Source: DATMNI01 sp035570275
GTDB lineage: Bacteria > Acidobacteriota > Terriglobia > Bryobacterales > Bryobacteraceae
DNA length: 11,956 nt
Assembly (NCBI GenBank): GCA_035570275.1
Contig: DATMNI010000264.1
Span: 1 to 11,956 of the forward strand
Direction of reading: 5' to 3'
Below the pieces are notes generated by a model, which saw nothing but the letters and a program-made list of their open reading frames with translations, did no database searches and was not told the DNA's origin. Of the stretch, positions 1-5,674 are shown one piece after another. A program made the translations under genes and the position numbers. Numbering within the stretch: position 1 is the stretch's first letter; each line of letters begins with the position of its first letter.

Positions 1-632
1 CTCTCGTCCGGCCTACCGGGCATGGCAATCGTGATCGCGTTTACCTGCATCTGCTTGCCTTCCAGGCAGTCTTCCGCGATGTACTTGAAAGCGATATCCG
101 GGTCTACGTAGGCGATGGTCGCGTGTGGCGTGTAGTCGAACGTCGCCGGCCGGAACGCGCAGTTCTGGGCAACGGCCGCGTTGATTTCCTGGAGCGCGGG
201 GCTGGTGATGTCCACTTTAATCACCGCGGCATTGTCGCTCGACGGGCTCGGCGGGAACATGCTGGTCATGCCGAACGTGATAGAGAACGGCTGCAAGCTC
301 CGCAGGTACCGCCTCAAGTTGTTCAGCTTGGCGTCTGGCAGGATGCCATACCGCACCGTCACATGCGCATCAACCTCAAGCCCGTCGCCGGCCAGGTCTT
401 TCGGGTCGATGTCTTGGCGCATCTGGTGCATGATGGCGCCGATGTCGCTCGCTGGGTCGATTGCGATCTTCGTGCAGCCGAAGGAGTGCTTCGTGAGGTC
501 GCCGGCCGCTGCCGCCGAACCGCCCGTCGACAGTTTCAGCGTGACACTGGATGTCCGCGCGCCGTTCGCCAGTTTCAGGATTTCTGAATATGTGGCGCCG
601 TCAACCTGCACGGCGATTTCGTTGGATGGCAT
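1..632 (-). CDS. 2H phosphoesterase (LigT/2'-5' RNA ligase-like), C-terminus cut by window edge
   Basis: Reading leftward from an ATG at 632, 210 codons are visible without a stop, so the gene continues past the left edge. Two HxT motifs define the 2H phosphoesterase fold: H90-V-T92 in AHVTVRYG and H170-A-T172 in PHATIAYV. Enzymes of this superfamily open 2',3'-cyclic or 2'-5' phosphodiester bonds. The domain begins near residue 48; the first 47 residues are Ser/Ala-rich and unassigned. The stop of the upstream cold-shock gene and this start share one base (TGATG), indicating translational coupling in the same leftward transcription unit. HVTVRYG-type 2H proteins are common in phages and mobile elements. 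Roles could include RNA end processing or cleavage of cyclic-nucleotide defence signals (Acb1-like). The fold is well supported; the substrate is unknown. Confidence 0.8.
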   Translation of the reverse strand, partial: MPSNEIAVQVDGATYSEILKLANGARTSSVTLKLSTGGSAAAAGDLTKHSFGCTKIAIDPASDIGAIMHQMRQDIDPKDLAGDGLEVDAHVTVRYGILPDAKLNNLRRYLRSLQPFSITFGMTSMFPPSPSSDNAAVIKVDITSPALQEINAAVAQNCAFRPATFDYTPHATIAYVDPDIAFKYIAEDCLEGKQMQVNAITIAMPGRPDE

Positions 633-859
633 CAGGCTACCGCCTCCGGTGCCTCTTCAAGTAGTTTCACCCGCACAGCGCGGGGGCCGCGGTAGGTCTC
701 TTCCAATTCGTATTCAACCCTGTCTTCCGCATAGAGCTTTCTGAAGCCGGGCATTTCAACGATTTCGGACTGGTGTACGAAGACATTTCGTCCGCCCGCT
801 TCGGAAACTATCCAGCCAAAAGTCTTGTCCCACTCACGAACCGTCCCGATTTTTCGCAT
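632..859 (-). CDS. Small cold-shock-domain (CspA-like) protein
   Basis: This 75-residue protein is almost entirely one cold-shock domain, an OB fold that binds single-stranded RNA or DNA. GTV at 5-7 begins strand 1, FGWI at 14-17 is the RNP1 region, VFVHQ at 26-30 is RNP2, and GFRKLYAEDRVEYE followed by RGPRAVRV forms the end of the domain. RNP1 is unusual: the loop before FGWI is about two residues shorter than in CspA and the usual KGFGFI is KTFGWI. I chose the ATG at 859, not the in-frame ATG at 889, because AAAGGGAG lies seven bases upstream of it and residues before it match nothing in the family. It follows a zinc-finger-like gene after a 96-bp gap and overlaps the 2H gene by one base. 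The context suggests a phage-type accessory nucleic-acid chaperone. Confidence 0.85.
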   Translation of the reverse strand: MRKIGTVREWDKTFGWIVSEAGGRNVFVHQSEIVEMPGFRKLYAEDRVEYELEETYRGPRAVRVKLLEEAPEAVA

Positions 860-955
860 TCCAATACTCCCTTTCCATGTTCCAAACATTTCTTGCCGTT
901 CTGTTCTTGGGGCCTACGAAGCCCGCCACTGAATCGCGGGCCGCCGGGGTGCCGC

Positions 956-1156
956 TCACCACCACCACGCCCGCGCCAAATCCAGGAAGGGGCGTTTCCG
1001 TACCATTACGGCCCTACGCTTCCTGTTACCCTTCGCCAAATCGAGCGCGGAGAGTTGCTGTCCTCGTGGGCAACTGCAACGGTGTCCGCCGCCGCCGTGA
1101 ATCACGAAGGGCGCGCCGCAGCAGAGACTGCAGCCTACTGGAAGCGGTTCGCTCAC
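956..1156 (-). CDS. 66-residue hypothetical protein with CxxC...CxC zinc-finger-like motif
   Basis: The gene starts at GTG 1156, whose GTGA overlaps the stop codon of the upstream initiator-like gene by four bases. This is a common sign of translational coupling, and GGAAG lies a few bases upstream. The 66-residue product has C9, C12, C13, C27 and C29 plus H20 and H25 within a Gly-rich stretch, a plausible zinc-binding knuckle. A basic tail (GNRKRRAVMVRKR) could contact nucleic acid, and the protein ends in three Trp. An ATG at 1228 would give a longer form lying mostly inside the upstream gene and is less likely. I do not recognise a family. Zinc-ribbon proteins of this size are frequent next to phage replication genes; no function can be assigned. 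Confidence 0.55.
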   Translation of the reverse strand: MSEPLPVGCSLCCGAPFVIHGGGGHRCSCPRGQQLSALDLAKGNRKRRAVMVRKRPFLDLARAWWW

Positions 1157-1962
1157 TGTGCTTCCGGTAGGCGCCCTGCGTACCCCGGCTGCAAAGCGTT
1201 CCGCAGCACCTCGTAAAACCATTTCCACTTGTCTGGCCGATTCTTCCGGCCCGGCCGGGCGTTCCTACTCCACGCCCCGTCCAACGCCCCCTGGATGTCG
1301 GCGGGGGTGCGTTCATATCGCTGTGCGAACTCGATAGTCCAACGCATCAGGGCTTCGGGCGGTTCTTCACCGTCCATGAATTTCCCAAAAGAACGGCTTA
1401 GATTGAGAACGTCATGCTCAGTCCAGTTCAGCAGTGCGTCTGGGTTGGCTTCTGTCTTTGAAGCCTGCCCATAATCCGCTTCGTCCGTCGTTTCTCTTAC
1501 ATAATTCTCATTACGTAATTCATTACTTAATTCGTGGGACACCTGTGTCCCATCACTCAACCACGGATGTCCCGTCACTTTGACCATGGATGTCCCATCA
1601 CTCGCCTCGCGTCGGACTCCATCGAACATCGGATGCCACAAGAACTCATACGTATTGGACAGCCGGTTTCCCCGGCGGTCGTGACGTATCAGGCCGTATT
1701 CCTCCAGCACGAGAACATCACGCTTCACTTGCCGGCCGGATTTCCCGAGTGCCTCGCCCATTGCCTCAAATCCGTACCAACACTCCGCGTTCTGGCCTGC
1801 CCATCGAACCAACCGCTCGTACAGCCGTTTCGGCCCGTCCGACAGATCGAGTTGACGGGCCACCGCATCGGGCGCCCAGAAACCACATACCTTGCGCGCC
1901 GGGTTGAAAGGCGCGCCGGGTAAGACAGCCAGCAACGCTGGCACTGCTTCGATTTTTGACAC
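1153..1962 (-). CDS. Winged-helix replication-initiator-like protein (phage/plasmid type)
   Basis: Starting at GTG 1962, with GGAAGG six bases upstream, the product is 269 residues; GTG 1968 is an alternative but sits directly against that ribosome-binding sequence. Residues about 43-112 look like a winged helix-turn-helix: a KRLYERLVRWAG helix, EAMGEALGKSGRQVKRDV as the recognition region, and LVLEEYGLIRHDR as helix and wing. Such domains form the N-terminal DNA-binding half of phage and plasmid initiators of the HTH_36 / lambda-O kind. Residues 121-152 form a hydrophilic linker encoded by DNA repeats that look like origin iterons. The C-terminal part (TEHDVLNLSRSFGKFMD through PDKWKWFYEVLRNAL) is helical and may bind a helicase loader. 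The gene leads a leftward set with the zinc-finger-like, cold-shock and 2H genes. A transcriptional regulator is the main alternative. Confidence 0.7.
   Translation of the reverse strand: MSKIEAVPALLAVLPGAPFNPARKVCGFWAPDAVARQLDLSDGPKRLYERLVRWAGQNAECWYGFEAMGEALGKSGRQVKRDVLVLEEYGLIRHDRRGNRLSNTYEFLWHPMFDGVRREASDGTSMVKVTGHPWLSDGTQVSHELSNELRNENYVRETTDEADYGQASKTEANPDALLNWTEHDVLNLSRSFGKFMDGEEPPEALMRWTIEFAQRYERTPADIQGALDGAWSRNARPGRKNRPDKWKWFYEVLRNALQPGYAGRLPEAQ
1498..1602. other. Putative replication origin inside the initiator-like gene (iterons plus AT-rich 12-mers)
   Basis: Three copies of TGTCCC(A/G)TCACT start at 1546, 1568 and 1591, 22 and 23 bp apart. On the minus strand the first two upstream units extend to AGTGAYGGGACATCCRTGG. 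An inverted copy pairs with the first to give TGGGACAC-CT-GTGTCCCA (1535-1552). Directly beside it is a tandem pair of AT-rich 12-mers, CATTACGTAATT (1509-1520) and CATTACTTAATT (1521-1532), in otherwise GC-rich DNA. Iterons next to an unwinding region inside an initiator gene is the arrangement of lambda ori within gene O. The middle iteron lies in a different reading frame from the outer two, so conservation seems to be at DNA level. Origin function is inferred. Confidence 0.55.
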
Positions 1963-1993
1963 GTTCACCCTTCCCCATCTGAGAGTTGATAGC

Positions 1994-2024
1994 GGGCTCG
2001 CACGCCGGCCGGCAATGCGAGCCC
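1994..2024. promoter_or_regulatory. 9-bp perfect inverted repeat in the leader of the initiator-like gene
   Basis: GGGCTCGCA (1994-2002) and TGCGAGCCC (2016-2024) form a perfect nine-base stem around a 13-base loop that contains the palindrome GCCGGCCGGC. It ends about 30 bases before the likely GTG start. It could be an mRNA leader hairpin, a protein-binding site or part of a single-strand origin. There is no T-run on either side, so a Rho-independent terminator is unlikely. Confidence 0.45.
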
Positions 2025-2107
2025 ATTCCCCGAACCGGATGGGTGTGACGGTTCAGGAAACTTGCTGCCCTAATAGGGGAGTTTGGAGTCTGATCGGCTG
2101 AAAACTT

Positions 2108-2119
2108 TTTGGCGCCAAA
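2108..2119. promoter_or_regulatory. 12-bp perfect palindrome, possible operator
   Basis: TTTGGCGCCAAA is a perfect 12-bp palindrome between the candidate promoter and the start of the initiator-like gene. Its size fits a site for a dimeric repressor, but no candidate repressor gene is visible in the window. Confidence 0.4.
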
Positions 2120-2130
2120 TACGGCTTGTC

Positions 2131-2152
2131 ACGCACGTGACAGCACGTGCGT
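2131..2152. promoter_or_regulatory. 9-bp inverted repeat with 4-base spacer, possible operator
   Basis: ACGCACGTG (2131-2139), ACAG, then CACGTGCGT (2144-2152) form a perfect inverted repeat. Read on the minus strand it overlaps and lies just downstream of the candidate -10 box at 2156-2151, where a bound repressor would block transcription of the leftward genes. Confidence 0.45.
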
Positions 2153-2179
2153 TATAGGGCACTCATGTAACAGGTGTAA
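2151..2179 (-). promoter_or_regulatory. Candidate leftward promoter for the initiator-like gene set
   Basis: On the minus strand TATAAC (2156-2151) is a good -10 match, with TTACAC (2179-2174) 17 bases upstream as a poor -35. The weak -35 overlaps the palindrome AGGTGT-A-ACACCT (2172-2184), which could be an activator or repressor site. Two TGTAACA direct repeats lie at 2166 and 2175, nine bases apart, and GTAA-C-TTAC at 2192-2200 is a further palindrome. The leader to the GTG at 1962 would be about 180 bases. Confidence 0.35.
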
Positions 2180-2213
2180 CACCTATTATCAGTAACTTAC
2201 ACAATCCAAACGC

Positions 2214-2909
2214 CTATGCTGGGTTGCGGTTAAACTCGGTGGCGTAATCCTCGGGATCGAAGTTGCCGCCGCATCCCCAGGATTCGTTGCCCACGCCCCA
2301 GTAGCGAACGCCCAGCGGCTCCGGTTGGCCATCCGCCGCGCGCTGTTCTGCCAGCGTGGTAGTGTTGGCCGGCGAGTTGCAGTATTCCACCCAGCGCCAG
2401 AAATCCTGCGCGCCCAGGCTGCGCAGGTTGGCGGCGAAATACGGCTGCGCGCCCACCAGCTTGCAGAAACGGGTGAATTCCAGCGTGCCGACCTGGTTAG
2501 GATCGTAGCGCTGGGGTCCGTCGCGCCGCGCATCCTTCGGCCATTCGGACGCATCCACCCAGAAGTTGGTCCGCCTGGGCCGTTTGTCGCGCGGGCCCAC
2601 GCCGTCCCGCCAATCGTACTGGTCGGCGAAACAGCCGCCGGGCCAGCGAATCATGCCGGGTTTGACGCGCCGCAGGGCATCCACAAGCTGTTTGCGAAGA
2701 CCGTTGACGTTGGGAATGCTCGACCGCTCTCCCACCCAGATGCCGTCATACACCACGCCGCCCAGATTCTCTACGAAGTGGCCGTAGATTTCGGGTGCGA
2801 TCGTGCCGATGGGCTCATTCAGCAACACGTCAATGCGCGAGTCGGGCGATTGCGCCGGCAGGCGCGTCAAGGCGGCCGCCGCGGCGCCAAGAAAGAATCT
2901 GCGGTTCAT
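2214..2909 (-). pseudogene. Truncated GH51 alpha-L-arabinofuranosidase (N-terminal part, Tat signal)
   Basis: The ATG at 2909, with GGGGAT eight bases upstream, begins a twin-arginine-type signal (NRRFFLGAAAAAL), so the intact enzyme would be exported. The mature part matches the N-terminal half of the GH51 barrel: IYGHFVENLGG (41-51), RWPGGCFADQYDW (88-100), WVEYCN (173-178) and WGVGNESWGCGG (204-215), in which E209 is the acid/base Glu. The frame ends at residue 231, after DPEDYATEF plus five residues. Family members are usually about 500 residues, and the nucleophile Glu and C-terminal beta domain are absent. The break lies where GC-rich coding DNA gives way to the palindrome-rich end of the leftward element, so the gene was probably interrupted. 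The product should be inactive unless the distal half is rejoined. Confidence 0.8.
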
Positions 2910-2936
2910 AATTCGATCCCCAGTGTACTTGAAAGG

Positions 2937-2990
2937 CGGTGGCCGGTGACCGGTGACCGGTGGCCGGTGGCCGGTGGCCGGTGGCCGGTG
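2937..2990. repeat. Heptanucleotide tandem array CGGTG(G/A)C, about 7.7 copies
   Basis: Seven full units of CGGTGGC or CGGTGAC run head to tail from 2937 to 2985, followed by a partial unit. Units two and three carry the A variant and the rest carry G. The array lies in the 151-bp space between the divergent GH51 and haem-motif genes. Such arrays often vary in copy number by slippage. Confidence 0.85.
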
Positions 2991-3010
2991 AAAACCAGCC
3001 CGCGTTTGGG

Positions 3011-3034
3011 TCCGGCATCCGGCATCCGGCATCC
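3011..3034. repeat. Second heptanucleotide tandem array TCCGGCA, about 3.4 copies
   Basis: TCCGGCA is repeated exactly three times from 3011 to 3031 and followed by TCC. It has the same seven-base period as the array 20 bases upstream but a different sequence. It lies just before the TATACT box and start of the plus-strand gene. Confidence 0.85.
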
Positions 3035-3044
3035 ATCTTTTAGT

Positions 3045-3050
3045 TATACT
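3045..3050 (+). promoter_or_regulatory. Candidate -10 box (TATACT) for the haem-motif/toroid gene
   Basis: TATACT at 3045-3050 is a five-of-six match to the -10 consensus and sits ten bases before the ATG at 3061. Initiation at the usual distance would give a leader of only a few bases, that is, a nearly leaderless mRNA. No convincing -35 is seen because the heptamer array occupies that position. Confidence 0.35.
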
Positions 3051-3060
3051 AAGAGCCACT

Positions 3061-4125
3061 ATGGTCACTCGCCTGGGTATCTTGTTTACATTTCTGGCCT
3101 CGCTGGCCGTTTGCGGAGACTGGAATCCACGGCTGGCGGCACAGTACATGGACTCGCGCCAGAAGGAGTGGTTCGCGTGGCCCTCCGCCAACGCCAACGG
3201 CATGCCCTGCGTCTCATGCCACACGGGTGTGAGTTACTTGCTGGCCCGTCCGGCGCTGAGCCGCGCCCTTGGTGAGAGCGGGCGCACGCCTTACGAGCAG
3301 GGTCTGTTGGACGGCATGCGGTCGCGCGTCGGCAAGAAGGAAGTAGCCGAGTTGTTTCCCAAGGCAACACCGCCGCACTCGTTCGAAGCGTTAGGGGTGG
3401 AGACGGTGTTTGCGGCTCTGTTTCTGGCAGCCGAAGATGCGCCTTCGGGCAAGCTGAGCGCGGATACCGAGAAGGCTTTTGGGCGTCTATGGGAGCTGCA
3501 GATTCGTGAAGGCAAAAACAAGGGCGCATGGGTGTGGAACACGTTCGACCTGGATCCGTGGGAGATGCCGGAATCCACCTACTACGGCGCTGCGCTGGCC
3601 GCCGTGGCCACCGGCACCGCCCCGGCCGGGTATGCGGCGCGTCCCGAGATCCAGCAGAATCTGGCCGAGCTGAAAACGTACTTGCGGGACGAACAGGCTG
3701 CGCAGCCGCTCCACAATCGGCTGATCCTGCTCTGGGCTGCCGCCAAGCTGCCCGGTCTGCTGCCCAAGGCCACGCACCAAGCCATTGCGGCCGAGGCCTG
3801 GCAGAAGCAGCAGCCGGATGGAGGCTGGACGCTGGAATCGCTTGGCCCGTGGAAGCAGCACAAGGATGCGCCGGCGGCCGAGGGTTCGAACGCCTATGCC
3901 ACCGCCATCGCGGCATTCACGCTGCAGCAGTCCGGGGTTGCCCGCGCCAACCCGGCCATGGGAAAGGCGCTGGGGTGGCTGCGGTCGCACCAGGATCCCA
4001 AACTCGGCGTCTGGGCCGCGGAATCGATGAACAAGCCCCACAAAGCCGATTCCATGCCGGCCCGCTTCATGCAGGATGCGGCCACGGGCTATGCCGCGCT
4101 AGCGTTGCTCGGCGACGGCCGGTAG
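3061..4125 (+). CDS. Secreted protein with CxxCH haem motif and prenyltransferase/squalene-cyclase-like toroid repeats
   Basis: The 354-residue product begins with a short hydrophobic export signal (residues 1 to about 18), so it should be periplasmic or secreted. A single c-type haem attachment motif, C50-V-S-C53-H54, follows in an N-terminal segment with aromatic residues (KEWFAWPSA). The rest resembles alpha/alpha-toroid repeats of prenyltransferases and squalene-hopene cyclases, notably QQPDGGW and a related HQDPKLGVW near the C-terminus. The catalytic DxDD of squalene-hopene cyclases is not seen, so cyclase activity is doubtful and a carbohydrate-binding or electron-transfer role is equally possible. 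AAGAG lies five bases before the ATG. It is monocistronic, faces away from the truncated GH51 gene, and ends at a twin hairpin. Confidence 0.75.
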   Translation: MVTRLGILFTFLASLAVCGDWNPRLAAQYMDSRQKEWFAWPSANANGMPCVSCHTGVSYLLARPALSRALGESGRTPYEQGLLDGMRSRVGKKEVAELFPKATPPHSFEALGVETVFAALFLAAEDAPSGKLSADTEKAFGRLWELQIREGKNKGAWVWNTFDLDPWEMPESTYYGAALAAVATGTAPAGYAARPEIQQNLAELKTYLRDEQAAQPLHNRLILLWAAAKLPGLLPKATHQAIAAEAWQKQQPDGGWTLESLGPWKQHKDAPAAEGSNAYATAIAAFTLQQSGVARANPAMGKALGWLRSHQDPKLGVWAAESMNKPHKADSMPARFMQDAATGYAALALLGDGR

Positions 4126-4174
4126 CCGCGACCCTCCGGGGTCGCGACTTAACCGCCACCCAGAGGGTGGCTAC
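4122..4174. repeat. Composite twin-hairpin element between convergent genes
   Basis: Two perfect hairpins lie side by side: CGCGACCC-TCCG-GGGTCGCG (4127-4146) and GCCACCC-AGA-GGGTGGC (4155-4171). An outer GTAGCC (4122-4127) pairs with GGCTAC (4169-4174), so the whole unit is bounded by an inverted repeat. It contains the stop codons of both convergent genes. Lack of a T-run argues against a classic terminator, although it may stop transcription or protect mRNA ends. The form is REP/BIME-like. Confidence 0.6.
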
Positions 4175-4662
4175 TTCACTTCCGAGAGCTTCGTATCCTC
4201 CGGCGTGTCCGTTGCACTTTCGAAGAACAACCGGAAGCCGTCCGGGTCTGTGAGGGAGGTGACCCACATGGCGTTCCCAACCTCCGGCTCCGATGCCGCA
4301 ATATCGCGAGACCTGACTTCGTGGTAAATCGCTAACGCGTCTTCGCAAGTAAAACAGAGCGATACGCCCTCGCCCACTTTTCCCTGGGGCACCGATGAAT
4401 CGTGGCCCTTCTTGGGGAACTCCTGCAGCATCAGCGCTGCGCCGCCCAGGGTCAACCAGCACCAGCGCACTTTTCCCTCTACTACCCACTGATGCTTCAG
4501 CGTGAAACCAAGGCCCTCCGTGTAGTAGCGAAGAGACCGCTCCATGTTGGATACGTGCAGGAACGGTACGACTTCTTTGACGTTTTGATCTTTGACATTC
4601 CCAGCACTTGTGCTTGCCGGAATGTCGGTCGGCGGCGTGATGTCCCCGGTGCTGCTCGTCAT
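4171..4662 (-). CDS. VOC (glyoxalase/bleomycin-resistance) superfamily protein
   Basis: From the ATG at 4662, with AAGG five bases upstream, the product has 163 residues. A GTG at 4707 would add 15 residues but lacks a ribosome-binding site. After a 30-residue Ser/Thr/Pro-rich leader, the VOC fold runs from VVPFLHVSNMERSLRYYTEGLGF (31-53) through WCWLTLGGAALMLQEF (67-82) to VTSLTDPDGFRLFFES (134-149). The paired beta-alpha-beta-beta-beta units and the TDPDGF turn are typical of glyoxalase, dioxygenase and bleomycin-binding proteins. The substrate cannot be inferred, and such proteins are often annotated only to superfamily level. It converges with the haem-motif gene and its stop codon lies in the twin-hairpin repeat. 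The last 14 residues are polar and outside the fold. Confidence 0.8.
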   Translation of the reverse strand: MTSSTGDITPPTDIPASTSAGNVKDQNVKEVVPFLHVSNMERSLRYYTEGLGFTLKHQWVVEGKVRWCWLTLGGAALMLQEFPKKGHDSSVPQGKVGEGVSLCFTCEDALAIYHEVRSRDIAASEPEVGNAMWVTSLTDPDGFRLFFESATDTPEDTKLSEVK

Positions 4663-4882
4663 TTTGACCTTGGCTCCATCGGCTGGAGACGCATTCGAAA
4701 CACCCACTTGGCGTACCGTTTTGCCCGAGCCGGTTGAGAGGAAGGCCGGCCGGCGGCAACCCTGAACGGCATCGAGTTCAGTTTCGCACGGGCAGCGGGA
4801 CCAGCGCTAGCGTAAACTGTTTTAGACAACGGTGTGCCGGCGCAGCTCGGTTGGTGGATGTTCTGCGCGATAATGGAGGCAG

Positions 4883-4958
4883 GCCGGAATAGCTCAGTTG
4901 GTAGAGCACCGCACTTGTAATGCGGGGGTCGCGAGTTCAACTCTCGCTTCCGGCTCCA
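4883..4958 (+). tRNA. tRNA-Thr (anticodon TGT), CCA encoded
   Basis: A full cloverleaf is visible over 76 bases. The acceptor GCCGGAA pairs with TTCCGGC, the D arm is GCTC/GAGC, the anticodon stem is CCGCA/TGCGG around loop CTTGTAA, and the T arm is GCGAG/CTCGC around TTCAACT. The encoded 3' end is T-CCA. The anticodon TGT reads ACA and related Thr codons. The preceding 220 bases (4663-4882) hold no gene I can support. A CCTGCC/GGCAGG hairpin (4986-5007) lies downstream without a T-run. Confidence 0.97.
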
Positions 4959-5045
4959 AACCCTTGGCGCTGCCCCAGGCGTCACCCTGCCGGTCCAACC
5001 TGGCAGGCAGGCGATCTCGCAGGTAGCCAGCTTTGAAGAACCGAC

Positions 5046-5645
5046 TTAAAAAGGCATGGATCGCAGAGCCAGATCGACCAGGCGCGTCATCTCCGCCCGG
5101 GTAGATCCATTCGCCGCCTGAACACCCAGGCCAGTGAGCAGTGTAGATATGTAGCGGGCAAGGTCGCCGGCATCCACGTCCTTCGCCAGGTCCCCTTCCC
5201 TTCGCGCCCGTTGCAGGCGATTCTGAATGTCGGACTCCCCCTGCTTTCTCCATTCGATCATCGCCTGCTTGATCGGCTCCGCATCAGAGCCACATGCCAG
5301 GGCCCCCTGCACGGAAAGACAGCCGCGCGGATGAGACGGATCGGTCAACAGTTCCAGCGCTCCCCGCAGAAGCGCTTCGACAACTGCTCGTACCGTCGGC
5401 TGCTTTAGCGCCTCTCGCACGTACCTCGCGGGGCCCTCGGCATACCGGGCGATGGCCAGCCGGAAGAGCGCTTCCTTGTCTCCGAAAGCCGCGTACATGC
5501 TGGATCGGTTGATACCCATAGCCTCTGTCAGATCAGCCAGCGTGGCGCCCTCGTAGCCCTTCTCCCAGAAGACTCTCATGGCCGCCTCAAGCGCCTGCTT
5601 CTCGGCGAAGCCGCGCGGACGCCCCATCTTCCCGTCTGGTGCCAT
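5046..5645 (-). CDS. TetR/AcrR-family transcriptional repressor
   Basis: The ATG at 5645 is preceded by GGGAG eight bases upstream and gives 199 residues; the in-frame GTG at 5687 lies inside the operator sequence and is not favoured. The N-terminal DNA-binding domain is clear: GFAEKQALEAAMRVFWEKGYEGATLADLTEAMGINRSSMYAAFGDKEALF is the TetR signature (residues about 12-61, recognition helix near 45-52). The C-terminal half (GCLSVQGALACGS onward) is the ligand-binding and dimerisation part. The ligand is unknown. The gene is divergent from an SDR gene, and the 123 bp between the two starts contain a 13-bp inverted repeat placed near each start. This suggests that the protein represses both genes and is released by a substrate of the SDR enzyme. 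Confidence 0.9.
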   Translation of the reverse strand: MAPDGKMGRPRGFAEKQALEAAMRVFWEKGYEGATLADLTEAMGINRSSMYAAFGDKEALFRLAIARYAEGPARYVREALKQPTVRAVVEALLRGALELLTDPSHPRGCLSVQGALACGSDAEPIKQAMIEWRKQGESDIQNRLQRARREGDLAKDVDAGDLARYISTLLTGLGVQAANGSTRAEMTRLVDLALRSMPF

Positions 5646-5674
5646 TTTGCGCGCTCCCACCTGATTCGATGCAC

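Noticed and set aside
123..744. Two overlapping plus-strand frames
   Set aside because: They are antisense to the 2H phosphoesterase and cold-shock genes, have no family resemblance, and the minus-strand genes have motifs and coupled starts.
2937..3034. CRISPR array
   Set aside because: The repeats are seven bases and directly adjacent with no spacers, so they are simple tandem arrays.
2325..3275. Long plus-strand frame of 316 codons
   Set aside because: It is antisense to the GH51 fragment and crosses the heptamer array; no domain is visible and the minus-strand reading has clear GH51 motifs.
4659..4985. Minus-strand open frame of 108 codons over the tRNA region
   Set aside because: It is antisense to the tRNA-Thr gene; its RKRELNSRPPHYKCGALPTEL segment is just the reversed tRNA sequence, a common false gene call.
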